Notes: generated by a model from the sequence alone, not told the origin. Counted from the first letter of the stretch, positions 42,362-51,025 are shown. The stretch: 64,000 bases of DNA from Bog-756 sp963824645 (GCA_963824645.1 CAWGQC010000014.1:124001-188000); one strand, 5' to 3'. Made by a program: numbers and translations.

Positions 42362-43234
42362 CTAGTTGGACGGTGCGTAGGTGAACTCGTCCACCGGTGT
42401 CACGACGCTGGTCCCCTTGCTCGCCGTCACCGTCACATCCACTGTTCCCGCGCCCGCAGGGGCAACGGCAACGATCGTCTTCTTGCGACTTCCCACGGTG
42501 TAGCTCGTCGCCGGCGTCGAGCCGAAATCGACAGCGGTGACCTTGGTGAACCCGGAACCCGTGATCGTCACTGAAGTGCCCGCCGGGTCCACGTCCGGAG
42601 CGACAGATGTCACCTTCGGGACTCTGAGGGCAAAGGTGTAATGGTCGGCCGGATCGATGGGGCTCGACCCGTCAGGGCCGGCAACCGTGACGTCCACCTG
42701 ACCGACGGATTCGGCCGGCGAAATGGCGGTGATGGCCTGGTCCGAGTCCACGACGAAGCTCGCGGCCGCTGTCGAACCGAAGGTCACGCCTGTCGCCCCG
42801 AGGAAGTCCGACCCCGTGATCGTCACCCGGTTCCCCCCTGACGAGGACCCGGTGCCGGGGGAAACGTTCTGTACTGCCGGCGTGGTGACGTAGTTGAACA
42901 GGTCGGCCGGGACAGGGGCGCTCATGCCGTCTCCCGTGGTCACACTGATGTCGACGGTGCCTGTCCCCGCTGGCGATACGGCCACGATGGCGCTGTTTGA
43001 TTTGGGAGCAAAGCTGGCCGCTGGCGTCGTCCCGAAATCGACCGCCGTGGCGCCGACCAAGTTCTTGCCGGTAATGGTGACGGTCGTACCGCCGTTGACC
43101 GAACCGTGATCCGGCACCACCGATCTAATGCTCGGGGCATGGGACATGCTCGCCACGGCCGTTCCCGACACACCCAGGGCCAACGCACCCGACACCACCA
43201 CGATGCCGGCTACCAGCGGACTGAATCTACGCAT
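42362..43234 (-). CDS. Secreted protein with three IPT/TIG immunoglobulin-like domains
   Basis: 290-residue secreted protein. A signal peptide (RRFSPLVAGIVVVSGALALG, ending near AVAS at residue 28) is followed by three IPT/TIG domains of about 85 residues (SIRSVVPDHGSVNGGTTVTITGKNL, AVQNVSPGTGSSSGGNRVTITGSDFL, KVTSVAPDVDPAGTSVTITGSGF), each with the usual GTTxVTITG core and a closing VDVTV strand. It lacks a catalytic domain, so it is probably a surface adhesion or spacer protein. ATG 43234 is preferred among three clustered ATGs (43234, 43240, 43246). Confidence 0.85.
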   Translation of the reverse strand: MRRFSPLVAGIVVVSGALALGVSGTAVASMSHAPSIRSVVPDHGSVNGGTTVTITGKNLVGATAVDFGTTPAASFAPKSNSAIVAVSPAGTGTVDISVTTGDGMSAPVPADLFNYVTTPAVQNVSPGTGSSSGGNRVTITGSDFLGATGVTFGSTAAASFVVDSDQAITAISPAESVGQVDVTVAGPDGSSPIDPADHYTFALRVPKVTSVAPDVDPAGTSVTITGSGFTKVTAVDFGSTPATSYTVGSRKKTIVAVAPAGAGTVDVTVTASKGTSVVTPVDEFTYAPSN

Positions 43235-43526
43235 GCCCATCCCCATTCGTTCGGAGCGCCTACCCGACGCCTGGGTCACGGTAGCTCTCGCTCGGTGGCG
43301 CATCAACCGTCACGGGACCACGGGATGACCAGTCGAGTGGAGTAAGGCGTCCATCGTGCCGGCAGCCACGGTGGGTGGCGCGATGGTCACGCCCGGAGCC
43401 ATGGAGCCACGGTGGCCGGATGTCCCAACGACGGTGTCACCGGTCCGGTCACACGATCATCGTTGGCCCCGGATCGATCGGGTCGGTCAGAGGACCGGCG
43501 GGAGCCCGTCGTTTCAACCGGTGGAG

Positions 43527-44486
43527 CTAGGGGACAAAGACGATGCGCTGACCGGGGGCAAGAGGTGTACTCCAGGCCGTCTCGACCTGGTTGAGCGGCG
43601 TGGGAACGGCGTCGATCGTGAAGGTACCGGTTGATATCTCGTCGGCCAGGGCGGGGAGCTCGGCGATGTAGTCGGGGCTGCTGACCGATCCTTGGCCGCT
43701 GCCGACGACCTGGAGTCGGACGCCCCGCAGCCATGCCGAGGGGAGGGTGATCTGCAGGCCGGACATCGAGCCGATCTCGATCCATGTGAGGAGGCGGCTT
43801 TTGTCGGTGCGGTGCCTGAGCACGGTGGGCATGTTGCGGTCGGTGGCTGGGCCCCACAGGTAATCGATGACCACGTCGATGTCCGCCGCCGCTTCTCCCA
43901 GGGCCCGATCGACGGTGTCCGGATCCCCCGTCAGCGAGACGGTGGCGTCAGCACCGAGCTCGGTCAGGAGGTGGAGTCTTTCGGGGTGGCGACCGGCAGC
44001 CACCACATTCCCGGCCCCCAGACGCTTGGCTATCTGCACGGCCATTTGCCCGGCGTTGCCGGTGGCGCCCAGCACCAGGACGCTTTGTCCGGGCTCGAAG
44101 GCGATGCGTTGGCGCAGAGCCACCCACGAAGCCATGGCCGGATTCATGGCCGCAGCCACGGTCAACACATTGGTGTCGGGGGGCAGCACGAGACTGCGGC
44201 CGGGGTCGATGGCCACCTGTTCAGCCATGCTCCCGAAACGGGCATCGTCGAGGATGAAATAGCGCAGTCGACCATCGGGGTCTCGACCGATTCCGTCCAA
44301 GCCGGGAATCATCGGCAGCTGTCCCCTGCTGGTGTAATGAGATCCGTCGGCGCCCGATCGGGTGCGCGGGTGCAGCCCGGCGGCGAGAACCTCGATCACC
44401 ATCTCATCCGGGACACGGGGCGCGGGGGCGTCAAAGCGCTCATAGGCCGGGGGGTCACCAAAGGACCGGACGACGGCGGCGTTCAT
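43527..44486 (-). CDS. Zinc-independent quinone oxidoreductase-like MDR protein
   Basis: 319-residue medium-chain dehydrogenase/reductase. The catalytic domain has MNAAVVRSFGDPPAYERFDAP. The Rossmann domain has SVLVLGATGNAGQMAVQIAKRLGAGNVVAAGRHPERL. No zinc-binding Cys/His set is visible, so it belongs with NADPH-dependent quinone reductases. ATG 44486 follows AAAGG by about eight bases; the earlier open frame reads as non-family. It diverges from a MarR regulator, with a promoter and direct-repeat operators between. It is probably induced by an electrophile or aromatic stress. Confidence 0.9.
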   Translation of the reverse strand: MNAAVVRSFGDPPAYERFDAPAPRVPDEMVIEVLAAGLHPRTRSGADGSHYTSRGQLPMIPGLDGIGRDPDGRLRYFILDDARFGSMAEQVAIDPGRSLVLPPDTNVLTVAAAMNPAMASWVALRQRIAFEPGQSVLVLGATGNAGQMAVQIAKRLGAGNVVAAGRHPERLHLLTELGADATVSLTGDPDTVDRALGEAAADIDVVIDYLWGPATDRNMPTVLRHRTDKSRLLTWIEIGSMSGLQITLPSAWLRGVRLQVVGSGQGSVSSPDYIAELPALADEISTGTFTIDAVPTPLNQVETAWSTPLAPGQRIVFVP

Positions 44487-44512
44487 AGGTTGGCCTTTCG
44501 TCATTACTATAG

Positions 44513-44548
44513 TTCTTGACACGAACCATAATAGGTCGTGACACGAAC
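44513..44548. promoter_or_regulatory. Two-copy operator in the MarR/quinone-reductase intergenic region
   Basis: TGACACGAAC occurs at 44517-44526 and 44539-44548, exactly 22 bases apart, i.e. two helical turns. Each copy lies in an inverted arrangement: GTTC-N7-GAAC at 44512-44526, and TCGTG-A-CACGA at 44536-44546. This is the usual MarR-dimer operator layout. Confidence 0.75.
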
Positions 44549-44556
44549 AAACACAA
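44528..44556 (-). promoter_or_regulatory. Promoter of the quinone-reductase gene
   Basis: On the minus strand, TTGTGT (44551-44556) and TATTAT (44528-44533) are a -35/-10 pair with a 17-base spacer. One operator copy lies inside the spacer, so MarR binding would block transcription. Confidence 0.6.
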
Positions 44557-44571
44557 GCTAGACTGGCCCCG

Positions 44572-45027
44572 GTGAGCCCCCGACGACCGACACGGCGACC
44601 ATCGAGTGACCCCGCCCTGCTCGACACCCTGGTCCAGCTCTCCTTCTCGATTCAGGATCTGCTGGCGCAGGTGGCTTCTCGCCATGGCGTGTCGGTCACC
44701 CAGGTTCGGCTGTTCGGCTCCTTGCGGGATCGTGAGCCGACCATGACCGACCTCAAAGATCACCTGGCACTGGAGAAGTCCAGCGTGAGCGGTCTGATCG
44801 ACCGGGCCGAGGATCGCGGACTGGTGGCTCGAACGACCGGACATGCCGATGGCCGAGCCGTACGTGTGCGCCTGACCGAACAAGGCGCCGAGCTGGCGAC
44901 GCGGTTCGCCGACGAGGTCTACGCCGAGCTGGAGAGGCTGCTGGCGTCGTTGTCCGACCCTGACCAGCGGCGGCTCTTCCAGCTCGCCGACGCCATCCTG
45001 GCCACTCAGACCCCGACACTGGCCTGA
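44572..45027 (+). CDS. MarR-family transcriptional regulator
   Basis: 151-residue MarR regulator. The winged helix has TMTDLKDHLALEKSSVSGLIDRAEDRGLVAR, with the wing TGHADGRAVRVRLTEQG, flanked by the dimer helices (LDTLVQLSFSIQDLLAQ; DEVYAELERLLASL). It probably represses the divergent quinone reductase and itself through the repeated operator. The start is GTG 44572. TAGACT lies at 44559-44564, seven bases before it, so transcription may be leaderless. Confidence 0.92.
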   Translation: MSPRRPTRRPSSDPALLDTLVQLSFSIQDLLAQVASRHGVSVTQVRLFGSLRDREPTMTDLKDHLALEKSSVSGLIDRAEDRGLVARTTGHADGRAVRVRLTEQGAELATRFADEVYAELERLLASLSDPDQRRLFQLADAILATQTPTLA

Positions 45028-45178
45028 CTCACGGGTGTCCAATGACCCCCCGCCCCGGCGGCGCCGCCACTCGTAGGTGGATCAGCGGCCATCGGACGGA
45101 CCGGCGATAGCCACCTCGAGCGTGACGTACAAGGTCCGGGGTTACACTTCGTCCTGTTCGGATCGGGAAGGGGGCGAG

Positions 45179-47104
45179 ATGAATCCAGGTCGGACGTTCT
45201 CACGGAAACCACATCGCAGGCCTTCACCAAGGTGGCGCGTGGTGGTGCCCGCCCTACTGGTCATGCTGGTCGGGTTACTGGTGCCGACCATCTCGGCGCA
45301 GGCGGCCGGGGGGCATGCCGCCTCGGGATCTGGCTCGTCCCGCACGAAGGCCACCAAAACGCCCTTCCCGGCCACCGGTTACTTTTCCCTCGGCCAGAAG
45401 CACGGTCGGTCCTTCTTCGTGACGCCCACCGGTGAGCCCTTCTATTCCACCGGTATCGACCATGTCTCGTCGGACCCCGACACCGACCAGTCAACGGGTC
45501 AATGCCCCTACTGCGAGACCATCCAGAGCCAGTACCCGAGCACCGCCGCATGGGCCACGGCCACCGTCTCGCAACTCCGCTCGTGGGGATTCAACAGTCT
45601 GGGGGCGTTCAGCGACGACAGCACCTTTGCCGCCCAAATGCCCTACAGCGTCCAACTGGGCATGGCCAGCGGTGACGACTGGTTCGCGTCTTCGTTCGTC
45701 ACCAACGCCGATGAAGTGGCCGCCACCCAGGTAGCGCCGCTGGCCGACGATCCCAATCTGATCGGCTGGTATACCGACAGCGAACTCGACTGGGGACCGA
45801 ACGGCGGTGATCTCGACACCCAGCTCGATCACTACCTGGCTCTGCCGGCAGGTTCGCCCGGCCTGGCCGTGGCCCAGCAGTACGTCGGGAATCCCAACGG
45901 ATTCGTCTACGCCCTGGCCACCCGGTATTTCCAAGTCACCACGGCAGCCATACGTATGTACGACACGCACCACCTGATCCTGGGGGTGAAGGCGGAGGGT
46001 CAGGAGATCCAGCCCCAGTTGCTCGAGGCGGCCCGCCCCTACGTCGACGTGTTCAGCATCGACGACTACCAGCTCATGCCCGGTTTCGCCCAAATCGTCG
46101 ACAAGATCTGGCCGCAGTACCTCCCGGTCACCCCGACATTCAGCACCTTCGAGAAGTACGTGAAGCGCCCGATCATGGTGGCCGAGTACTCCTTCATCGC
46201 CGACACGCCTCAGACCCCGGACACCGTTCCCGGCGTCTACGCGGTCTATCCCGATCAGACGACGCGGGCCGCCGCCTACACCGACTACATCGCCCCGCTG
46301 TACGAGGACTCGCCCTGGGTGGTCGGCGACGAGTGGTTCGAGTACGTCGACGAACCACAGGGGGGCCGGTTCGACGGGGAGAACAACAACTTCGGCGTGG
46401 TGGACGTCGAGAACCAGCCGTATCAGGAACTGGTCGCCCAGATGGAGATCATGCATTCCATTGCCCCTGACCGGATCGGCCAGACCGGACCGTCCTGCGA
46501 CTCGTGGGCGGATACTCCGACCGGGGTCGCGTGTACGGCGTACATGCCCCAGGAGACCTATCCGCTCAGTATCTTCAGCACCGCCCTGCCCGCCGGGGTG
46601 CAAGGCACCAGCTACTCCAACTATGTGGTCACCATCGGCGGCAGCCCGAAATACTCGTTCGCGCTGGCGGCGGGAGACACCATGCCGGACGGCCTCAAAT
46701 TCAATGCCAAGAACGGCCTGGTCTCCGGCACTCCCAAGGTCTACGGAACCTTCAATTTTACGGTGACGGCAACCGACTCGACAACCCCGGCCCCGCAGAC
46801 GTCCACCCAGACCGAGACCATTACGATCGCTCCGAAAGCGGTGGCCATTACGACGACCAAACTGCATCGAGCCGTCGTCGCCAAGTCCTTGTCAGAAAGG
46901 CTGGCAGCCACCGGAGGAGCACCTCCCTACACCTGGACGGTGTCGACGGGTACCTTGCCGCCCGGACTCACCCTCGGAACCGACGGCACGATCCAAGGCG
47001 TCCCCACCTCCGCCGGGAACTTTGCCTTTCAGGTCGAAGTCACCGACTCATATGAGCCGGCCGACACGGCGACCCGGAACTTGACTCTCGCCGTCGCTAC
47101 GTGA
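45179..47104 (+). CDS. Secreted agarase-like/GH5-type glycosidase with two C-terminal Ig-like domains
   Basis: 641-residue secreted protein. After a signal (VVVPALLVMLVGLLVPTISAQA) a TIM-barrel-like catalytic domain spans about residues 60-450: YSTGIDHVSSDPD, STFAAQMPYSVQLGMASGDDWF, then Glu in WYTDSELDWGPN and Glu in IMVAEYSFIADTP. The latter two fit acid/base and nucleophile of clan A enzymes; the start resembles beta-agarase-type proteins. Two Ig-like He_PIG domains follow (LPAGVQGTSYSNYVV ... GLVSGTPKVYGTFNF; GGAPPYTWTVSTGTLPPGL). GGGAAGGGGGCGAG precedes ATG 45179. The substrate is not defined. Confidence 0.78.
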   Translation: MNPGRTFSRKPHRRPSPRWRVVVPALLVMLVGLLVPTISAQAAGGHAASGSGSSRTKATKTPFPATGYFSLGQKHGRSFFVTPTGEPFYSTGIDHVSSDPDTDQSTGQCPYCETIQSQYPSTAAWATATVSQLRSWGFNSLGAFSDDSTFAAQMPYSVQLGMASGDDWFASSFVTNADEVAATQVAPLADDPNLIGWYTDSELDWGPNGGDLDTQLDHYLALPAGSPGLAVAQQYVGNPNGFVYALATRYFQVTTAAIRMYDTHHLILGVKAEGQEIQPQLLEAARPYVDVFSIDDYQLMPGFAQIVDKIWPQYLPVTPTFSTFEKYVKRPIMVAEYSFIADTPQTPDTVPGVYAVYPDQTTRAAAYTDYIAPLYEDSPWVVGDEWFEYVDEPQGGRFDGENNNFGVVDVENQPYQELVAQMEIMHSIAPDRIGQTGPSCDSWADTPTGVACTAYMPQETYPLSIFSTALPAGVQGTSYSNYVVTIGGSPKYSFALAAGDTMPDGLKFNAKNGLVSGTPKVYGTFNFTVTATDSTTPAPQTSTQTETITIAPKAVAITTTKLHRAVVAKSLSERLAATGGAPPYTWTVSTGTLPPGLTLGTDGTIQGVPTSAGNFAFQVEVTDSYEPADTATRNLTLAVAT

Positions 47105-47197
47105 GTCCTCACCGGATCCGGTAGTGCCTGCCTGGTCGACCTGACCCGTCCCATCCGCAGGTCGACGCCCTCCCCACTACCGGTAGCGTCCGGTCCC

Positions 47198-48157
47198 ATG
47201 GCTGAAGCCCCACCGAAGCGCCTCCAACGACTGGCCGAAGAGCTCGAGGAGAGCGGACTACAGCTGAAGGGTAGTGACAGCTACCGGGCGGTCTTGGTGG
47301 AGGAGATCGACCATGCCCTCCGTCCACCTGTGCACGAACGCCGGATTGCCAGCAGTGGAACCATTCTGGACCCGATGTCGGACCCGCTCTCGTGGTCGGC
47401 GGGGACCCAGCTCGGCATCTATCGCCAGCCTCTGAACCAGCAGCCATTGCCTGCCGCCCGCCGGTACGCTGATGGGCTGTCGAGCTGGATTCTCCGCCGT
47501 ACGGAGGGCACAACCGAGTGGATGGTGCTCGACCGCCCCGCGGGGTCCGAGCGGGACCTCGTGGTTCTGGCCAACGTGTTCGGCGCCACCATTGTCCAAC
47601 GCCATCCGGTCGGTTCGGTCCGGGTGGTCGGAGACTTCGGCGTGCTCCGTTGGGACGGCCTCAGCTGGCACCACGAACCACCGGTCGGCAGCTGGATCGA
47701 CGAGGCCACCACCTCTGCGGCTCACGGCGATTTCGAGGTTCTCCGAGCCATGCTCGAATTCGCCGTTCACGACCTGGGCTCGCTGGGCATCGGCTCGCTG
47801 CTCATCTATCGTCCCCGCAACGATGCAGGACCTCCGGTGGAGGAGCGACTGCCGACGCCGCCACCCCTACTCATCCGACAGGCATCACATCTCGCTCCGC
47901 TACGTCATGCCCTGGCCCAAATCGACGGCGCCGCTATTTTTGATGCCGGAGGAAGGCTGCGCCGCCTCGGTGTCCGGCTGATCCCCAGCCCCACTTCGGA
48001 ACTGATTGTCGAAGCATTCGGCGGCACCCGCCACACCTCCGGCCGTCGTTACAGTCATGACGACCCTCTGGCCACCGTCATCGTGGTGAGTGACGACGGC
48101 CCCGTATCCCTGCTCCGCAACGGCACGGTGCTCGGGAGCTCGCGCCAAGGTGGCTGA
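47198..48157 (+). CDS. Diadenylate cyclase (DAC/DisA_N) domain protein of unusual architecture
   Basis: 319-residue protein whose C-terminal 100 residues match the DAC fold. AQIDGAAIFDAGGRLRRLGVRLI carries the DGA motif at 243-245. GTRH at 276-279 continues as TSGRRYSHDDPLATVIVVSDDGPVSLLRNG, where DAC enzymes have GTRHRAA ... VIVVSEExGxISLxxxG. The conserved second Arg of RHR is Thr280 here. The N-terminal 210 residues are soluble and unrecognised, not the DisA helix-hairpin nor CdaA membrane part. If active it makes c-di-AMP from two ATP. No neighbouring gene suggests its input. ATG 47198 lacks a good ribosome site. Confidence 0.68.
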   Translation: MAEAPPKRLQRLAEELEESGLQLKGSDSYRAVLVEEIDHALRPPVHERRIASSGTILDPMSDPLSWSAGTQLGIYRQPLNQQPLPAARRYADGLSSWILRRTEGTTEWMVLDRPAGSERDLVVLANVFGATIVQRHPVGSVRVVGDFGVLRWDGLSWHHEPPVGSWIDEATTSAAHGDFEVLRAMLEFAVHDLGSLGIGSLLIYRPRNDAGPPVEERLPTPPPLLIRQASHLAPLRHALAQIDGAAIFDAGGRLRRLGVRLIPSPTSELIVEAFGGTRHTSGRRYSHDDPLATVIVVSDDGPVSLLRNGTVLGSSRQGG

Positions 48158-48274
48158 TCGAAAGCCCTCAATCGCTCGGTGACGACCTTTGCGGCCGTAT
48201 GCCACGGCTATGGCGCTGAGCTTGTGGCCAATCGACCCTGCGGGTCGACAGCCGATCCCCCGACCGACGAACTC

Positions 48275-48979
48275 CTACGCCGGCCCATCATTGCCGAGCA
48301 GATCGTGCACAGCCCCCCGCAACATGCTCCCGAGTTCCGCCGACGGAACTTCGGCGAACACGTTGCCGGTGAGGACCAGAGCACCCATCACCGCTCCGAA
48401 GGCACAGGCCATCCGGACACGGTCCCCAAGGGCGATCATGGGATTGGCCAGGGCCTTTTGGAAGCTCGCCTCCATGTCCTCGTGCTCGGCGTCGTGACGC
48501 TCGCGGTGCAGCTCCTCCAACGCGGCGCGGTTGCGTTCGTGGAGGATGAACAGGGCCCGGTGCTCGAGCAGTTGGTCGATGAACTGGTCGAGGAGGGCCG
48601 CCCAGGTCTGCGGTGACCAGTCTGCTTCGTCGACGGCGGTGAGAGCCGACTTCCCAAATTCGTGCAGTCGAAGATGCAGGGTCATCAGGATGTCGTCTTT
48701 GCTGGCAAAGTGGTAATAGATGGCAGCCTTGGAGAAGCCGAGGCGTTCGGCGATCTGTCGCAGCGAAGTCCGTTCGAAGCCCTGCTCGGTGAAAAGCTCG
48801 AGCGCGATGGCCAGGATCCGCTCCTTTGTGCTCTCGTCTCCCGAGGCTGTGCTCTCGTCTCCCGAGGCTGTGCTCTCGTCTCCCGAGGCTGTGCTCTCGT
48901 CTCCCGAGGCTGTGCTCTCGTCTCCCGAGGCTGTGCTCTCGTCTCCCGAGGCTTCGTCGACCGATGATTCGAGGCTCAC
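48275..48979 (-). CDS. TetR-family regulator with a 7-residue N-terminal repeat
   Basis: 234-residue TetR protein. Residues about 10-50 are an unusual acidic repeat: ASGDEST-type heptads, six copies. The HTH follows (ERILAIALELFTEQGFERTSLRQIAERLGFSKAAIYYHFASKDDIL), then a helical ligand domain. Removing the repeat gives a normal TetR length (about 190). It diverges from a DrrAB-like exporter and probably represses it through the inverted repeat at 49002-49020. The HTH ends in YYHF, and the drug-binding part (LTAVDEADWSPQTWAALLDQFID) is not diagnostic. Confidence 0.9.
   Translation of the reverse strand: MSLESSVDEASGDESTASGDESTASGDESTASGDESTASGDESTASGDESTKERILAIALELFTEQGFERTSLRQIAERLGFSKAAIYYHFASKDDILMTLHLRLHEFGKSALTAVDEADWSPQTWAALLDQFIDQLLEHRALFILHERNRAALEELHRERHDAEHEDMEASFQKALANPMIALGDRVRMACAFGAVMGALVLTGNVFAEVPSAELGSMLRGAVHDLLGNDGPA
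48828..48953. repeat. 21-bp tandem repeat, six perfect copies, in the TetR N-terminus
   Basis: On the plus strand, six identical copies of a 21-bp unit beginning GTGCTCTCGTCTCCCGAGG run end to end. On the minus strand each encodes a Ser-Gly-Asp-Glu-Ser-Thr-Ala heptad of the TetR protein. Identity of all copies implies recent expansion by slippage or recombination. Because 21 is a multiple of 3, copy changes would keep the frame and only alter linker length. Confidence 0.97.
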
Positions 48980-49001
48980 GAAGCCATTCTACTTGACAGC
49001 C

Positions 49002-49020
49002 GGTAAGTAGGTCCCTTACC
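49002..49020. promoter_or_regulatory. TetR operator and promoter before the exporter operon
   Basis: GGTAAG (49002-49007) and CTTACC (49015-49020) are inverses with a 7-base spacer, a typical TetR operator. TTGACA at 48993-48998 is a -35 box; TTACCA at 49016-49021 is at -10 distance, so the operator covers the plus-strand promoter for the ABC genes. Confidence 0.7.
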
Positions 49021-49060
49021 ATCCGACAAGTAAGACCACCCGTCAACCCGTGAGGGCGCC

Positions 49061-50065
49061 ATGCCGACTGACTCCATGATCCGGGCCGAGGGCCTGCACA
49101 AGCGGTTCGGCGACACAGTGGCCTTGGCCGGCGTGGACCTCGATGTGCCCACCGGCTCCATCCTCGGCGTCCTCGGTCCGAACGGGGCCGGCAAAACAAC
49201 TGCCGTCCGCATCCTGACCACCCTGTCCAAGCCTGATGCGGGGTCTGCCTGGGTGGCCGGTCACAACGTGGTCCGCGAAGCACAGGCCGTCCAACGCAAC
49301 ATCGGGGTCACCGCCCAGGACGCCACCGTCGACGAACTCCTCACCGGACGGCAGAACCTGGTCATGGTGGGCCGGCTGTCCGGCCTACGCCGCACCGAGG
49401 CCCGGGGCCGGGCCGACGAACTTCTGGCCCAGTTCGACCTCAGCGACGCGGCCGACCGGGTGCTCAAGGGCTACTCGGGGGGGATGCGACGCCGGCTCGA
49501 CCTGGCCGCCGGACTGGTCACCCGGCCTCCGGTGCTCTTCCTCGACGAGCCCACCACCGGGCTCGACCCCACCAGCCGTGTCCGCATGTGGGACGTCATC
49601 CGGGGCCTGGTGACCGACGGGGTGACCCTCTTGCTCACCACCCAGTACCTCGACGAGGCCGACGAACTCGCCGACCGGATCGTGGTCATCGACCACGGAA
49701 GGGTGATCGCCGAGGGCACTGCAGCCGAGCTCAAGACGGCCACCGGCGGGGCACGTCTGGAGGTCACCCTCAGCGAGCCCCACGTTGAGGCCCCCGATGC
49801 CCTGGCTCCCTTCGTGTCCGGCCCGGTCCATGTGAGTCACGACGGGCGCCGACTACGGGCGCCGGTCCGCACCGGCTCCGGACTGGCCACCACGGTGGTG
49901 CGCGCGCTCGACGCCGCCGGCATCAGCGTGGATGACGTCGAGGTCCACCAGCCCTCGCTCGACGACGTCTTCTTCTCGCTGACCGGTCATCCCACCGAAC
50001 CCGACGACGAGGCGGAGGACGACGACCGTCGAACCCCGGCCGAACTGGAAGCGGTGAACTCATGA
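49061..50065 (+). CDS. ABC-2 exporter ATP-binding protein, DrrA-like
   Basis: 334-residue ATPase of the daunorubicin-resistance (DrrA) type. Walker A LGPNGAGKTTAV, Q-loop TAQDATVDELLTGRQNL, signature GYSGGMRRRLDLA, Walker B VLFLDEPTTGLDP and the C-terminal extension after residue 225 with EVHQPSLDDVFFSLTGH match DrrA. The usual H-loop is TTQYLDEAD, Gln instead of His, as in the DrrA group. The permease follows with an ATGA overlap. Divergent TetR presumably controls it. Confidence 0.93.
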   Translation: MPTDSMIRAEGLHKRFGDTVALAGVDLDVPTGSILGVLGPNGAGKTTAVRILTTLSKPDAGSAWVAGHNVVREAQAVQRNIGVTAQDATVDELLTGRQNLVMVGRLSGLRRTEARGRADELLAQFDLSDAADRVLKGYSGGMRRRLDLAAGLVTRPPVLFLDEPTTGLDPTSRVRMWDVIRGLVTDGVTLLLTTQYLDEADELADRIVVIDHGRVIAEGTAAELKTATGGARLEVTLSEPHVEAPDALAPFVSGPVHVSHDGRRLRAPVRTGSGLATTVVRALDAAGISVDDVEVHQPSLDDVFFSLTGHPTEPDDEAEDDDRRTPAELEAVNS

Positions 50066-50916
50066 CTGTGACTACGCTCACCCCTCCGACCGCCACCGCC
50101 CGTCCCCCCCGGGCTCCGGGTGTGGTCCGTCAGGCCTGCGACGTGATCGCCCTCACCGGTCGCAACCTCGTACACATCGCCCGCGAGCCACTCCAGCTGT
50201 CCGACGTGACCGTGCAGCCGGTTCTGTTCACCCTCCTGTTTGTCTTCGTCTTCGGGGCCGGAGTGGTACTCCCCGGGGGCGGCACCTACGCCGACTTTGC
50301 CATCGCCGGCCTGCTGGCTCTCAACCTCACCACCTCCGCCATGGGGACCGCGGTCGGCCTCAGTACCGACCTCAACAGCGGGGTGATCGACCGGTTCCGG
50401 ACCCTACCCATGTGGCGACCGGCGGTGCTGGTGGGTCGGTCGATGGCCGACCTGCTCACCGCTGCCCTGTGTACCGCCATCGTGGCCGTGACCGGACTGT
50501 TCGTGGGATGGCGGCCCACCGGCGGAGCAGCCGACACCCTGGCCGGGTTCGCCATCTTCCTCCTCTTCGCCTACGCCCTCTCGTGGGGATGCGCCTGCCT
50601 CGGCATGGTCAGCAAGGGCCCGGAATCGGCCCAAGGGGTCGGCCTGGTCATCCTCTTCCCGTTGGCCATCGTGTCCAATGCCCTGGTACCGACTCAGCGC
50701 ATGCCCACCGTGTTGCGGGTGGTGGCCGATTGGAACCCGGTCAGTGCGGTGACGTCGGCCGCCCGCACCCTTTGGCACAATCCCAATCCTTCGGCCACCA
50801 TCCATGCTTGGCCCATGCAGCACCCGGTGGAGGCATCCCTCCTGTGGTGCGCCGCCCTCCTCATCATCTTCGCTCCTCTGGCCACGTTGCTTTACCGGAG
50901 ACGCACCACCGAGTGA
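50062..50916 (+). CDS. ABC-2 exporter permease, DrrB-like
   Basis: 284-residue ABC-2 permease with six membrane segments (VTVQPVLFTLLFVFVFGAGVVL, GGTYADFAIAGLLALNLTTSAMG, VGRSMADLLTAALCTAIVAVTGL, ILFPLAIVSNALVPTQRMPTVL, and a C-terminal LLWCAALLIIFAPLATLLYRRR). The DFxxxGL and the NAxVPxxxMP pattern are typical of DrrB. It forms the channel with the coupled ATPase. Substrate unknown; hydrophobic drug export is the family theme. Confidence 0.92.
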   Translation: MTVTTLTPPTATARPPRAPGVVRQACDVIALTGRNLVHIAREPLQLSDVTVQPVLFTLLFVFVFGAGVVLPGGGTYADFAIAGLLALNLTTSAMGTAVGLSTDLNSGVIDRFRTLPMWRPAVLVGRSMADLLTAALCTAIVAVTGLFVGWRPTGGAADTLAGFAIFLLFAYALSWGCACLGMVSKGPESAQGVGLVILFPLAIVSNALVPTQRMPTVLRVVADWNPVSAVTSAARTLWHNPNPSATIHAWPMQHPVEASLLWCAALLIIFAPLATLLYRRRTTE

Positions 50917-51025
50917 TCCGACGGTGGAGACGCACCGTCCTGTGAGGTTGTACGAATGAACCTCTCCGCACTCTGGTCGGCCGCCCACTGTCCGAAGTCA
51001 AGGCGCCCGAAGACGGCGACCGGCC

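Noticed and set aside
45491..46867. 458-codon minus-strand open frame opposite the secreted glycosidase
   Set aside because: Signal, catalytic Glu motifs and Ig-like domains support the plus strand; the opposite frame has no family features.
47111..47122. ACCGGATCCGGT palindrome after the glycosidase gene as an operator
   Set aside because: A 12-bp GC-rich palindrome between co-directional genes without promoter elements; could be chance, not enough to call.
48828..48953. Six 21-bp repeats considered as a CRISPR array
   Set aside because: There are no spacers, the units are end to end and in frame with a TetR protein, and no cas gene is near.
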